Shown one piece after another: positions 44,530 through 56,597 of a DNA stretch of 64,000 bases. This DNA comes from Phoronis australis (Eukaryota; Phoronida; Phoronidae), in NCBI GenBank assembly GCA_002633005.1, contig NMRA01000104.1, forward strand, positions 332,070 to 396,069. Reading direction: 5' to 3'. Positions within the stretch are counted from its first letter, which is position 1; each line of letters starts with the position of its first letter. The position numbers and the translations under genes are program-made. Under the pieces are notes generated by a model. The model was not told the origin of the DNA. It searched no databases and was given only the letters and a program-made list of their open reading frames with translations.

Positions 44530-45675
44530 ACATTGTAACTGTTGGAATGGTTAGCTAACTTTCTGTGATTTTAAGCATTTTAAAGAAATTATTTCTTGAT
44601 ATAAATTCAGCCTCATATTTTTCTCCCAAGCTGAGCCTGGTGAATTTCCAATGCGTTTTTGTGATTGTGATATTGAACTGCAGTTGCACCTACCTCCGCC
44701 GTAATCTTGGGATAGTATATCCCCTCGACCTATCGGAAGTTATTATCGAAAGCTCAAAAACTAAAGGGCCGTCTTGGCAGGAATGTGGATTTTTTGTCCG
44801 CAAAGATTTTACATTTTGATGGACTAAATATGTCCGTATAAATCAATTGTGAATGTTCCTCATAGCTTTCTTATATGAGGTTATCATTGTTTCCTGTAGG
44901 GAGACAGTTCACAAAATTGCAGAATAGCTCTCTACTTGATTTAATTTGCTTGCTCACTGATAACACGTACGCGAAGAGGGTGAACGGTTGAATATCGCCT
45001 TTCTTTTAAAGTGGCTATTAACCCACCGCCCATTACAAAAAACAATTTCTGATTTAAACCACTTGACGGTTATGAAACTAGTCTCAAATTAGAAGATTTT
45101 TGACTGTTTGCCATTCCTTGAGACCAGGCTCAGCGCGTTAAATGTCACGCCGCGACAAATCAGTTTGCAGGGTCGGGTCTGAAGCAGTAAGGAACCGCTA
45201 GTTCTTTCCATGCTCATACGGTACAAATCATATGTTATTGCTCAAATTGACGCCTAGCCGTCAAGACGGCAACGGCATATTTTGTCTGAGCTAGGCGAAA
45301 TAATAGCGGAATGACGGGTCATTTTGAGCGGTAAGATAGGATTTATACTGTAATGTGATTGGTGTAATGGGAGACGGGTTTATAGCCGATTTACAGGTGT
45401 CCGTATATTCTTACCGAGTTCTTACGTAGCTGTTTGTTGCATTTCTGAATAGTTCGGGAGATCTACGTCACCCTTTCTTGTCTTCGCGCCTTGGCGCCAT
45501 CTGGTGCCGTCGACTCTAGGTCAGCTCAGATGTAAATGTCAAATGAGTTCTAGCAGTAATACTTTACTCCCAATGACAGAGGTGATTTTAAAAGCAATTT
45601 TCACTGGTACGTCGCCTATCAAATTGAGCTGAAAATTACAAAATCTCTCGTGCTTTTTCTAGCACTGGCAAATTA
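44530..45675. other. No gene recognised
   Basis: One short frame (44565-44819) without domain. A small inverted block lies near 45252-45275 (GACGCCTAGCCGTCAAGACGG). Nothing else is supported. Confidence 0.45.
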
Positions 45676-45679
45676 GAGG

Positions 45680-45982
45680 CTAATGGCATTGACTGGCACA
45701 TGGAATGGCTTGTTGTGCTACATGTACGTTAAATGTTTCAACAGATCTTTTAGCCTTATGCGGGCACCTTCGAGACTGCAAGTTTTTGTCTTGTGCCATT
45801 TGGTGCTCAGTGTTGAATGATTGTTCTCTATAAATCAGTTTTGGCCTGCACCTATAATATTTAATGTTGTTTAAAATTTCAATAGCACTACGTTGGCCTA
45901 AGGGAGTTTCTGCCAGGTCCAGATCAAGAGTATATTTGCCGCCATATGTCATTTGGGGGGTCAGTAACATGCACTGAATCAC
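45680..45982 (-). pseudogene. Unidentified coding-like frame next to LINE fragment
   Basis: A 100-residue frame contains GGKYTLDLDLAETPLGQRSA and IEILNNIKYYRCRPKLIYRE, with protein-like composition. No domain is recognised, and no good initiation or splice signals flank it. It borders the LINE fragment and may belong to another mobile element. Confidence 0.3.
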
Positions 45983-46069
45983 AGGGGCTTGTTTTTTATA
46001 TAATGCATCGAATGCTAGCTCAATTTGGGGGTTCGTGTTGAGGTGTTAGTTGCGGGACGCTTCTAGAAT

Positions 46070-47480
46070 GCAAATGTTCTTTCAAGGGTCCTTGTTCTGT
46101 ATGCGGATGACACTACAATACTGCCCGCAGGCAGACCCTCATCTGAAATCCAGACCAATCTCATCTGTGATTTAGCAATCATTTCAGATTGGCTTGTATC
46201 CAATAAATTATCCTTAAATGTGTCAAAAACTAAAACTCTTCTGTTTGGCACTTGCCAAACGACTTAGAAACCAAATCCTGTCATTGAGTATGGAAGGATG
46301 CCTAATTGAGAACGTAAGTTCCTTTAAATATCTGGAACTAATTTATGATCAAAATCTTAAATTCTCTCACCAGTGTTGATTATAACTCGAAAAAGGTGTC
46401 TAAGAAAATTGGCGTATTGAAACGTATTCAGTAAATTTATGAACAGAGTAAAACTGAAAACCCTTTTCAATGCTATCATTTAACCTCACCTAGATTATTG
46501 CCTCCCGGTGTGGGGCGCTGCATCAAACAAAAACTTGAAAACCATCCAGGTTATCCAAAATAGGGCTACTTGGATTATTCTGGGAGCTGGTGTGAAGATA
46601 TTAACATTGAGAACCTTCCTATGGAGACTGGAATAACCAAAATACACACAAGACATAAGTTCTTATCTGCTTGTTGTATGTACAAATGTTTTAAACGTCT
46701 TCTCCCAACATACTTAAGTGCTAAGTTTCCGATGACTACTAATCGCTACAATACTAGGTCCTCATTATCACCCAACTTCAATCTTCGGAAACCCTGAAAC
46801 GAAACTGGGAAAAATCATTTTCCTACAGCGGGCCCTATTTATGGAGCACTCTCCCTGCAGATGCCAAATTTGCACCATCCTTGATGATTATAAGAAATCG
46901 ATTTCTCATCACGTAGATGTGTTCTGTTTAGCAAACTTACATTCAGTATCCCCATATCAGACTATTTTTATTCATGTATATATGTGTGTATGTGTGTGTA
47001 TGTAGTTGTGTACTCACGTGTATGTTTGTATTTATGTATGTATGTATGCATGTATGTATGTATGTATGTATGTATGTATGTATGTGAGTGTGTATTTATA
47101 TATGTATATATGTATGTTTAGATATGTATGTGTGTGTTTATGTATGTGTGTTTAAGAGTGCATGTGTATACATGCGTGTATATATTTATTATGCCTTACT
47201 TTTATTAATTATTTATTGTCTGTCTTTAATTATTTATATTTATATTTTAGTTAATCATCTTTGTCTTACTTTCTTTATCTTCTATTTATCATATTTTATT
47301 TTTCATTTTGTTTCATCGGTCTTTCCATGTGAATTTCTTATTCTTTATTGATTATTTAAATATTGTCTTTCATTTTGTCATTCTGTTAGCTTGTCATGGA
47401 AAGCAGTGTGAACTGATGAGGCTACCCTCATTGTAAATATTACATTAATAAATGATAAATAAATAATAAATAAACGATCA
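46070..47480 (+). pseudogene. Jockey/CR1-like LINE, RT C-terminal part and 3' end
   Basis: Plus-strand frames read VLYADDTTILPAGRPSSEIQ, WLVSNKLSLNVSKTKTLLFG, and then, after shifts, HLTLDYCLPVWGAASNK, IQNRATWIILGA and a C-terminal stretch ending near 46915. YADDT plus the KTK and YC-P-WG motifs are typical of this LINE group. A TGTA/TATG microsatellite (46975-47185), T-rich sequence and a 3' end with AATAAATGATAAATAAAT (47430-47475) follow. Stops and frameshifts show it is dead. The 3' end matches 17940-18095 and the coding part matches 36030-36900. Confidence 0.85.
46975..47185. repeat. (TATG)n and related TG-rich microsatellite
   Basis: Repeated TATG/TGTA units from 46975, with a pure ATGT run at about 47032-47085. 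It lies in the 3' untranslated part of the LINE fragment. Confidence 0.95.
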
Positions 47481-47625
47481 TTGTAACGCGACTGCTCACT
47501 TTAAATCAATTTTGGCCAGTACCTCGAATATTTCCCTGGATCATATTTTCGACAACACTCCGTGGGTGGGATTTGGGGGGGAGGGTTTCCTGTGGGCCCA
47601 ACCTAGAATGTATTTTATCTTTCAT

Positions 47626-48301
47626 AGGCCATGTAGTGAAGAGTGGCGCGTACTGACTCCTACAGAATTAGTTTTGTGGTACCTTCAATGTTCGAGTTAG
47701 CTCAGTTTGGCAGACCTTCTCCAGAGTGAAGTCTTTCTGTCTTTGGTCATTCCGTGCTTGGTGGAATGATTGCTCGCTTTAAGTCAGTTTTGACCATTAT
47801 GTAGAGTATTTAACGTAGCCCAATTTTTGAACCTCTTAGATGGTGTCCAGGTGCCACACCCAGAGCGCAAACACCTACAGATATCCATTTCTGTACCTAC
47901 TGGGTTGCACTCTGAGTGCCCCTGTGGTCAGATGTTCGTACACCTCGTTCATCTATGCTCAGTNAGGCCATGTAGTGAAGAGTGGCGCGTACTGACTCCT
48001 ACAGAATTAGTTTTGTGGTACCTTGAATGTTCGAGTTAGCTCAGTTTGGCAGACCTTCTTCAGAGTGAAGTCTTTCTGTCTTGCTCATTCCGTGCTCGGT
48101 GGAATGATTGCTCGCTTTAAATCAGTTTTGACCATTATGTAGAGTATTTAACGTAGCCCAATTTTTGAACCTCTTAGATGGTGTCCAGGTGCCACACCCA
48201 GAGCGCAAACACCTACAGATATCCATTTCTGTACCTACTGGGTTGCACTCTGAGTGCCCCTGTGGTCAGATGTTCGTACACCTCGTTCATCTATGCTCAG
48301 T
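47626..48301 (+). repeat. Two near-identical 338-bp direct copies separated by an N
   Basis: 47626-47963 and 47965-48301 are almost identical (starting AGGCCATGTAGTGAAGAGTG and ending TCATCTATGCTCAGT), differing by a few substitutions and small indels, with the single N exactly at the junction. This is more likely an assembly joint of two haplotypes than a true tandem duplication. Frames spanning it should be ignored. Confidence 0.9.
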
Positions 48302-48439
48302 GCTCTGGGCTGCTGGTGTATCAGACGATGCAATCCTTTGCACTCTACGTACCAGTCACTTTACCACTGAACAACGTTAACCCGAGAAGACGGAATGGGT
48401 ATAGTGGCTTTTATAACCGATAGTTGATAGTGTCAAAAA

Positions 48440-49075
48440 TAAATGGCTCTTACTTAATCAACCAGACAGACAAATAAGATGATTTTAGAACCATCCATTA
48501 TGGAGGTTTGTGCAAACATATTAAACCGTGAATTACATAAATCTACAAGTTCAGCACCTCATGGAGTTTTCAGCCTTTTACAAAGGTGGTTTTATCAAAC
48601 ACCGTGGACCAGATTTTAAACTATGGACGAAAATACAATGTCGCATCAATGTTTTTAAAGGTCTCTACGTCTGGCTGCGTTTCTTTTACATGTTTGACAT
48701 AGCGCCACAGATCATAAATTTCCACGCCCGTGTGAATCGGTGAGTAAACATATATGCAGATGGACCATGGGAGTTTTCTAGTCAAGACTCCAGACTTCTC
48801 ATACATGCATTACATCAATTCAACATCTTTGCCGTTTGAAAAAAATGTGTGCATTTTAATTTAGCAAAGAAAATACACAGAAGTTGAAATAACCAAATGC
48901 TCAGGCAGACATTCCGCTCAGCAGGAAATCAAACGGGAACGTAAACACATTATCTGAGATACTGTATACTCGTAATGTGGCCGTCCGTAGTACAGGTATC
49001 CCAACTTGCGGACGGACGAGCACACATCTTGAGCGGAATGTCTTTTCAGAAAAAAAAGTGTGATCACAAACTCTA
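48440..49075. other. No gene recognised
   Basis: Short frames only (48528-48743 plus, 48621-48806 minus). A pair of inverted ATTCCGCTCA/TGAGCGGAAT blocks lies at about 48911 and 49031. Confidence 0.45.
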
Positions 49076-49079
49076 ATGT

Positions 49080-49330
49080 TTGGTTGCTCTGAATAACAGG
49101 TGTTGGAAACGACTCCATGGCCTTATGTTCTGTCCCATTAAGTCCACTTGGACTCATCATACCAACTCTTCCACCCATTCTGTCCATTTTGACCCACTGC
49201 GTCTACTTTTTGCCCGTCATGTTGTGTATTTTGGCCCATTATGCCCGGTTTGACTATGTTTACTTTTACCCATTTTGAAGCATGTCCATTTTCACGGATA
49301 AATCTATTTTGATCCAGTAGTCTAATTTTA
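49080..49330. repeat. Degenerate repeat of GTCCATTTTGACCCA motifs
   Basis: Variants of CCCATT(C/T)TGTCCATTTTGACCC recur about every 30 bases from 49130 to 49320. It is a decayed minisatellite. Confidence 0.65.
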
Positions 49331-49699
49331 ACGATAGTTTGTAATTCAAAAAGGTGATTTAACCATTAGTACAGTGGTCTTGCGATATCTTGTCAATGTC
49401 TATTTTAGACTGAAGGGTTATGTAAGACAATTTCGGCAAGTCTATGCATTTAGCCAAACATTTAGCCAAACATCTACAAACTGCAGCCGATTTTAACTCA
49501 GTAAATGCACATAATTCCTGAAAACAGAAAGACTGTCAGTAGAATTCGCTCTTGACATGTGACCAAACTGTCACGAATTAGGTCACGTGACCATTTATAT
49601 CAACATTTTGCAAAAGAGAAAGGTGCATTTGGTGCAATGGTATCAATAACATGATCAAATTTCGTTTGACATAAATGTTCGAGATGGAATCTCGCTGTT

Positions 49700-51480
49700 A
49701 CAGTTGAAATAATCATCTTATTTCGCTGAATACATCTTTCCATTATTATGAAAACCGCAAAAGTTCAATTCTTGTAACACCTCATGCAAAAGTGAAACAA
49801 CTACTAACAGCGTTTTGGAGAACAGAACGTGAAAATTTGATATGAATCCGACCATTCCTTTCCGGTGTTTCAAGGTTAGCCAACTGATTTGGATACGGTA
49901 CCACATTACCTTACGCTTTAAGCACTGGTCCACATTCCATACAAGAGGTCTAAAACCTTAGATCTGTCTTCGGTACAATCTGAAACCAGGTATAACACTA
50001 AGCTGATAAGATCACAGTTTAAAACTTGCATCCCAAAAACGACCACAATTTGTTGGGATCCCTGGCAAATTAAGTTCGGTGTTGTCAATTAGGCTAAAAC
50101 GGAACAACTGGTCGACTGAGAAAGTTGTTTAGTGTTTTACTGATGCTGAAATCCATCATTACGCTCTCAGTGTATGCCACAGTTCACCGACGATCGAGGT
50201 ACTATCGTCAGCTTGAACGAATTAGCGTGTAAAACCGATCCTTGATAACATCGGCAGACCCTTAAATTGTCTCTCATTGACGCGTGAAATGCTTACACAA
50301 CCCACTCTCATTGTGGTCAGATAATGAAAAAAATCTCAGGTACTTGTACGTCTCTCGTGGGAAGTTTGTTATTGGAGAACATAAACCACACGAAAGTCAT
50401 TCGATGAACGGCTTTATACAAAGAAGTGGCCGTACGTACCAGATTGTACAGGGTACCACGGAACAATAATAGACATTAAAATTGTGTAGGACTCTCAAAA
50501 AATGGCTAAATTTGACTAACTTTGGAAATCATACCCTAGAAATAGCTTATCGAATTTACATGAATTTTTCAAGGACAATACTTAATGCACTGTTCTGCAA
50601 AACACGTACCGTTAGTAATTATTTTTATAATCCTCCACTTTTGCATGAGGGAATATCAGAAAAACTCAAAGGTGCCATATAACGGAAACGAAATTGTAAT
50701 TTGTTGAAAAACTGTAACTACTTTTTTTGAAATTTTATCTTTTCCATTATTTCAAACAAAAATTGGACATGTTATTAATACCGTTGTTTTATGCTATTGG
50801 TGTACCTTTCGTTTTTGGAACATTTTACTAAAACGACGTGGTCAGATGATCCAGTTGATAGCAGACTACTATAAAATCAAAAACCGAATTCTACAAGCTT
50901 TCTACTTTTACAAAATGTGTACTTTTACATAGTTAAAATTTAAAGTTTTGGAGATATTTGGCTTATAACACCGACAGATCGACAAGATCGTACATAACCG
51001 TAAGGTGACATGCAGATAGGCGCCGCAGAATACGAACGTTTTTAGTAAGTACAAGATGGGTACACGATACCCGATGAGTATTCAGGTGATCGATTGCTTA
51101 CCAGATGAGCTTGAGCAAAACTGCAAATATAACATGAAGTAACAGGTGGGTACATAAACTGCCAAATGGACTAAATTATAATAGTGAGTACTTGATGGGT
51201 ACATAAATCGCCAACTGGGCGATAACACTATCGAGAACATATGAGGACAGGCTGAGTGAACGCACCTACCGGCCGGAGAGTGGTAGCGTTGATTTGCCCA
51301 GTTGCAGAAAGCCTGAATGGGCAGTGCTGTACCTATTTGTGCACATAGTCCAAGTATGAACTAGGTGGTGTGGTGGCACGCTTGCCGCCAAAGTGGAGCC
51401 GGGGCAGGTTCTAAACGGCTGTACGTAGCAGATGGATACAGGGTACCACGAAACGACATCTATGTTAAACAGTAAGGACT
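49700..51480. repeat. Cluster of dispersed repeat fragments
   Basis: 49770-49870 and (inverted) 50540-50650 are members of the family at 36901-37100 and 40390-40560. GTACAGGGTACCACGGAACA at about 50447 recurs as ATACAGGGTACCACGAAACG near 51436. GATGGGTACA/GTACATAAA(C/T)(C/T)GCCAA motifs recur at 51050-51215. No gene is supported. Confidence 0.55.
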
Positions 51481-51835
51481 TGCATCAATTGCCTCTACAT
51501 CTGACTGGCTGCTGTTGAAGTCGCTATTGTATTGTTTACATCAAAGGTCAAAGGACACATCTTCATATAAGTGAAATGTACTTCGTCTATGTCTTGCCAT
51601 GCCAACTACAGAGACGTGCATTAATTGTCTTGTGGGAGAAAAATCGACGAAGTGACGAACAGTTGACAGGTCGATTTTTTTTGTATTTGAAACTAAAAGA
51701 CAAAAGGAGTAGACAATAACATAACTTTTACGAACAGGCCGTAAAAATACCTTGTGAACAGGTTAAATTTTGGTTCAGTGGCAGTCCGTTTTTCGTGTCC
51801 CAGGCATCTTTAACGTTATCTCCAACCTAATTTGG

Positions 51836-52437
51836 TGGCCTCCATTCTAACACGTATGTCAAAAACTAAGCTTTGTCAACTAGTAAAAGTATATATTTTC
51901 TGAAAGAACAAAGACCAGGAAATATAAATATACTTTTTGTATTTATGTTCCATTATTATTTCTACGTAAAAACCTTTTTAAGTCAACATTTCATTTTTAA
52001 GAAAGGTACATTCATAGAAAAATAACGCCTCTGTCGATTTTAATGAAACCTTTTTTAAATGAAAATTTCAACAGTTACCTCAAAAACGCTGTTAGGAATT
52101 TTCGATTAGTCTGTTTGTTTGGTTTCTATGACAAATCAACTATCAGAACGTAAAGTATTTTTTTGTAAAAAATTGAAGTCGTATTCGTCTTTGTCACATT
52201 ACGCAAAAACTAGGCATTTATATAAAAAATCGTTATGAAGATTGATGACTAAATATTAAGTTCAGAAAGTTTCAGCGAAATCCATCGAGCCGTTTTCGAG
52301 AACTAGTGTTCCTAAGTTCAAATAAATTCGATTTGCCGAAGCCGAGAAAAAGCCGATTAAACTGGGACAAGTGAAAATCTCAAAGTCTTCGGTTAATAAT
52401 TCGGTGAAAACTTGTTTTTGGTTCACATAACCTATAC
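51836..52437. repeat. Left arm of a ~600-bp long inverted repeat
   Basis: The reverse complement of 56598-57172 with clear blocks: CAAAAACTAAGCTTTGTCAA, CTAGTAAAAGTATA, GAAGCCGAGAAAAAGCCGAT, TTCGGTGAAAACTTGTTTTT and GGTTCACATAACCTATACA. Identity is roughly three-quarters by eye. The two arms bracket 4.2 kb that includes the THAP transposon relics. Confidence 0.8.
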
Positions 52438-52837
52438 AATTTTTAACTGTTGATGCAGGAGCATTAGTCTTTTGTTTAGGAACTTTATATGTCCACTAGA
52501 GGCGATGTATGTACACCTTAGGGCGTTTCTAGAGTGCATTGTAATTGCTGTCTACCCCGCTCCTAGGTAATTGTTTATTGGCTAAATAGATGCTACCATT
52601 GTAATATAACCAATCACAGTGCAGTTTTGATGGTTTTTAGCTTCAGCAATCATTTACAGCGCTCATTTCGAATATTGGTTTCAACATGTTGTTATGCACT
52701 GTAGAGAGATTATTAGCTGGGACACGCGGAAAACTCCAGTAAGTACATGTAATTCTGTTAAAGCTTTACGTTTAGTCTATTCATGTAGGTCTGCTGGATA
52801 TTATATGCCTAGTGTTTAATTGTTGAACTGTAACGGC

Positions 52838-52895
52838 TGCTTTGTGGTGGTTTTGTCTAATGCGGGTTCGAGGCCCGTAGCCGTATTGACTGCTG
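52838..52895 (+). ncRNA. tRNA-like fragment (B box only)
   Basis: GTGGTTTTGTCTAATGC precedes GGGTTCGAGGCCC and GTAGCCG, resembling the 3' half of a tRNA with a B box. No complete cloverleaf is seen. Probably tRNA-derived repeat. Confidence 0.3.
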
Positions 52896-53149
52896 GATTA
52901 AGGCCTAACGTTTTGAGAAAATTGTTTGGTCGATTTAAACGAAGCTAACGCGTTATTCTATCGCCCACCGACACTAATACTTAAAGGAGAATGCCACCCG
53001 ATTTAATTAGTCTTTTTTGCCGTCTTAATCGGTCTATATCCACATCGCCTCGCGCACGGTCGACCTTAACTTGCCAAGAGGTGTCGCTTTAACCTGTGAA
53101 GAAGGTGAGGAACGACGCTTGCAACGTCAGTGGTTCATATGCAGAGTGA

Positions 53150-53383
53150 ATGCCGCTATGTTGCGGTGCATCGTTCCCGCTTGTCCGAACTAAGCAGCTG
53201 CGAGGAAAGCGGGTATATCGTTTTTTTTTACTTCCTCGAGAGTCCGAAATGCTTAGGAAGTGGTTCATGGTAGTGAAGAATGAAATGTACGCTGTAAATA
53301 GCAAGTATGAGGCCGTGAAACATCTCCGTGTCTGTGGCCTTCAGACGTCGACAGTGCCTGACGAATGCCGGCTTACCAAATAA
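53150..53383 (+). pseudogene. THAP-domain remnant, left copy
   Basis: The frame starts MPLCCG, includes RVYRFFLLPRESEMLRKWFM, VVKNEMYAVNSKY and HLRVCGLQ, and runs 77 residues. The order C-x-C, Y-R-F-x-P-R-E-x-E-x-x-R-K-W, then V-C-G-L is that of a THAP finger. The expected final His of C-x2-H is Gln here, and the region between the first cysteines and RVYRF appears frameshifted, so zinc binding is unlikely. Confidence 0.6.
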
Positions 53384-53641
53384 CTCCATACGTTCCGTTG
53401 TCTGAGCTTGTTCACGGCGCCTCTCTAGTATTTCTTCATCACTGTATTCCTGTTCGAATTGATAGCCTGTAAATCTTAACGATCCACCTGCGAAGTCGGG
53501 ACTGATGAGCTATAGCTCCGAGCGTCCCAATTCGGGATTGCGAGTTGCCATGTTGGCGTATATTACTGAGCGTTCTGTTTCAAAATGAATTATTCTCCCC
53601 CTAACCAATACTTACATAAAACCGAAACAAAGTCAGTCTCA

Positions 53642-53986
53642 TTAGATGCAATTTGTAATGCCTTTGGAGTGTTCCTGAGTGCAAATGATTTGAGAAGCCA
53701 ACAATGAATAAATCACTGCCTTACCGGCGTTAGGTGCAATAGGGGACACTGAGGCCGTGTGAGCCCATGCTAATTTAGTGTTTGCTGGCAGAAACTGTTG
53801 TGAAACAACTCGATTTCCATCCCACGGCCAGGAGTTAAGGGAATCTTTATTTACATTTAAATTGCTCAAATAATGATTGTCAATGTACAACTTCTGCCCT
53901 GGCGGTGCCTGAGGCCAAAGCGGAACCTCGTGAATTCGCGGCCCGACAAGTAAGTAGATTTGCAGTTTCGTGGCTACTTTACCCAC
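53642..53986 (-). pseudogene. Unidentified coding-like frame within the THAP transposon
   Basis: A 114-residue minus-strand frame with PRIHEVPLWPQAPPGQKLYI, SWPWDGNRVVSQQFLP and ASVSPIAPNAGK segments. Composition is protein-like but no domain is recognised. It lies opposite to the left THAP frame and could be a fragment of another element inserted between the ends. Confidence 0.3.
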
Positions 53987-54204
53987 ATAATCACGTGCAC
54001 ATTACTTTGGCTCACTAGTATAGTATTTTCTTGACTGGAAGTTTACTTTCCACTGAACTTTGGCTGGTTCATGTTCGTGATGTCTGNNNNNCTAAACAAC
54101 ACAGATCTAGGTTCTCCTGTCTGTATCTCACGGAAAATACTTCGAAATTATCTCCGAACAGACCCCAAACTCCTGCTACGGACCTTATTGGCCTGCCGAA
54201 CTTT

Positions 54205-54280
54205 GTAGGCTACGGTGTGTCCAAATACCAATAAATCCGTAAGGCTACGGTGTGTCCAAATACCAATAAATCCGTAAGAG
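54205..54280. repeat. 38-bp tandem duplication
   Basis: AGGCTACGGTGTGTCCAAAT followed by ACCAATAAATCCGTA is present twice in succession. Confidence 0.9.
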
Positions 54281-54656
54281 CGAAATAAAACAACACGTTT
54301 TTAGAAGAATTCGGTGTATTTTTAAGGATTTTACATCGAAGTTTGATGATTTATTGGTGTTAAACGATGACTTCAAGCGATAAGCTGACACCAGTAACCC
54401 ATGTTGTGAACTGCTGAACAGACTGCCTGTAAAACCGATGACGTCATTGGATAATTTCAACACCTCCGTCTGCCGTCAGGTGTCAGGTAGCGCAACCGTA
54501 CGTGTCGTTATGGAGTAGAACTACTCGATCTAAATTGATACAACTTAGGTTGTTTTTTGGGTGGCATGCTCCTTTAAGTTGGTTACTCACTGCAAAATCA
54601 GTTGACACTGCGAGTGAACGTTGAAATAGCTAACATAGCGAACGGAACGTATGGAG

Positions 54657-54890
54657 TTATTTGGTAAGCCGGCATTCGTCAGGCACTGTCGACGTCTGAA
54701 GGCCACAGACACGGAGATGTTTCACGGCCTCATACTTGCTATTTACAGCGTACATTTCATTCTTCACTACCATGAGCCACTTCCTAAGCATTTCGGACTC
54801 TCGAGAAAGTAAAATAAAACGATATACCCGCTTTCCTCGCAGCTGCTTAGTTCGGAAAAGCGGGAAAAATGCACCGCAACATAGCGGCAT
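54657..54890 (-). pseudogene. THAP-domain remnant, right (inverted) copy
   Basis: Reverse-strand 77-residue frame almost identical to that at 53150-53383 (MPLCCGAFFPLF start, RVYRFILLSRESEMLRKWLM, VKHLRVCGLQ), with changes in about eight positions. Both copies share the same frameshifted region and the His-to-Gln change, so the duplication postdates inactivation. Confidence 0.6.
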
Positions 54891-55363
54891 TCACTCTGCA
54901 TATGAACCACTGACGTCGCTAGCGTCGTTTCTCACCTTCCTCACAGGTTAACGCGACACCTCTTGGCAAAGGTAAGGTCGACTGTATCGAGGCGATGTGG
55001 ATATAGACCGATTAAGACGGCAAAAAAGACTAATTAAATCGGGTGGCATTCTCCTTTAATAATCATTAAAACCTGAAATAGACGTATCGTTCCCAGCCAA
55101 CTTCTATTGTTTTTTACGACCTACTTTCTAAGTGTAGGTCACAGTTTGTCAGACGATTGACTGTGGGTTTGTTTAAAAGGTAGCTATGCTTTGAGATGGT
55201 GAGTGAATAATCAAATCCAGTAATTGATTTATTATATGATAACCCCTAATTAGACAACAGAAGCTTGTTGTTAATTAAGTAATTGCAACTACAAAGAAGA
55301 GTAACTACGATAGCGCCCTCTCTAAAGATTACTTCAAGCAATCAACCAAAATAATCACATGTC

Positions 55364-55603
55364 TTATCTGCTATCCAAGCTAGGACTCTCCACTTGTTGG
55401 ACGTCTGTCCTGTTGGTGAATGTTCGAACTACACACACTGTATAGCGACAGTGTACTTGCTGGTCCCCGTCTCTGGTAATGCAACACTTGCAGGCAATTT
55501 CTTCTACCCGGCCGCGGTTCTTCTTGCTGGTCACAGTCTGGCTGGTGACGCAACACTTCAGGTAGTATCTTACTACCCACGATGCAAGGTGACAAGCTCT
55601 TTG
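55364..55603 (-). CDS. Cysteine-rich open frame with internal repeat, unassigned
   Basis: A stop-to-stop frame of 79 residues without Met contains LKCCVTSQTVTSKKNRGR and EEIACKCCITRDGDQQVHCR, ending shortly after YTVC. Cysteines fall as CC, C-x-CC, C-x4-C. At the DNA level AAGTGTTGC...GACCAGCAAG occurs twice 69 bases apart, an internal duplication. The other two frames here are also open, so composition may explain part of this. It does not fit the A/B/C six-cysteine pattern. Possible exon of a secreted protein or a repeat artefact. Confidence 0.25.
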   Translation of the reverse strand, partial: QRACHLASWVVRYYLKCCVTSQTVTSKKNRGRVEEIACKCCITRDGDQQVHCRYTVCVVRTFTNRTDVQQVESPSLDSR

Positions 55604-55699
55604 TTAACTTCCTGTTCGTTAGCCCTTGCCCTTGCCAAGATTCTTTGTATAATCTTCCACGAGATGGCTCTGTCGTACAATTTCCTTTGTACATTGTAG

Positions 55700-56595
55700 C
55701 AAGTCATAATGCTTCAACTACTATAGCTCATCTGAATATCTTATTGACTTAAGCCCATATTATAATATTCTACTTATTTAGTGATTGGTTAATAAAAACC
55801 ACATGATCATATTCAATCATATCATTGGCTAATACAGTTTGTTCTCAGAATTTTCTGGAATCTCTAGAGTACTTTGACCCCGGCCAGAATCCAAAATTGT
55901 AAACACCATTTAAAAATGGATTTTGACGTTAAAGTACATGTCAGCAAGACAGTCTGACCCCATGATTTAAAAGTACATATGCACAAATTTTGGGCTACTT
56001 AAAATGGATCTATTCTTACTAATTACTTAATCAATATTTATTCTGACGCAGTTCATAGCCTGTACACGTCACTTGTTGGGAGACTGATACGAAACCAAGT
56101 AAGAAATGGATTACAAAAATCAAATCGGTGGTTAAAGCATGTCGTTAGCATGAGATCGAAACATCGAAATGTCAACTCATTAATTGAATTAAGGAATTAA
56201 GGTGAGGATTTATCTCTTTTCACAACTTTCTGTGTTTATGACCATAAAGGCCTGAGGCGACTCGTAGCATTCGTTTTCAACGCCAACGATCGAATGCATG
56301 TATACGCACAACTCCCTTAGGATCAAAACTACGTTTTGTCTTTGTTTTCTCGGGCGCCATTCCATCATAAGTACACCTTGTTGGCTCAATGTTATGGCGA
56401 CTTTGTGAATGATAGAACTGAGGGTATACGAAGCTGTTCTGTAACTGGCCGGAGATTTGATTTAATTGAAAGCACTTTAACCTTGACCTTGGATCGACTT
56501 AGTTTGAATTAAATGTTTTCGTAATCTTTAGTTAATTACGCACTGTAACTTCAGATGGCATTGCGCGTAAATGTTGAAATAATGACCGAGGCTAA
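55700..56595. other. No gene recognised
   Basis: AT-rich unique sequence between the THAP relics and the right inverted arm. Confidence 0.4.
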
Positions 56596-56597
56596 GG

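Larger units (their letters stand above)
52981..55059. mobile_element. THAP-type (P-like) transposon relic with mirror-image ends
   Basis: The left end TTAAAGGAGAATGCCACCC at 52981 is matched by GGGTGGCATGCTCCTTTAA at 54559-54577 and again by GGGTGGCATTCTCCTTTAA at 55041-55059. The first 418 bases (52981-53398) are repeated in reverse at 54642-55059, each carrying a THAP-like frame. One reading is an original element 52981-54577 with a second, inverted end piece attached. TTAA is part of each end. The internal sequence includes an N gap at 54087-54091, so structure there is unsure. Confidence 0.75.

Noticed and set aside
47827-48380. Two 70-residue frames with identical starts as tandem paralogous genes
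   Set aside because: They come from the 338-bp duplicated block around an N, probably an assembly duplication.
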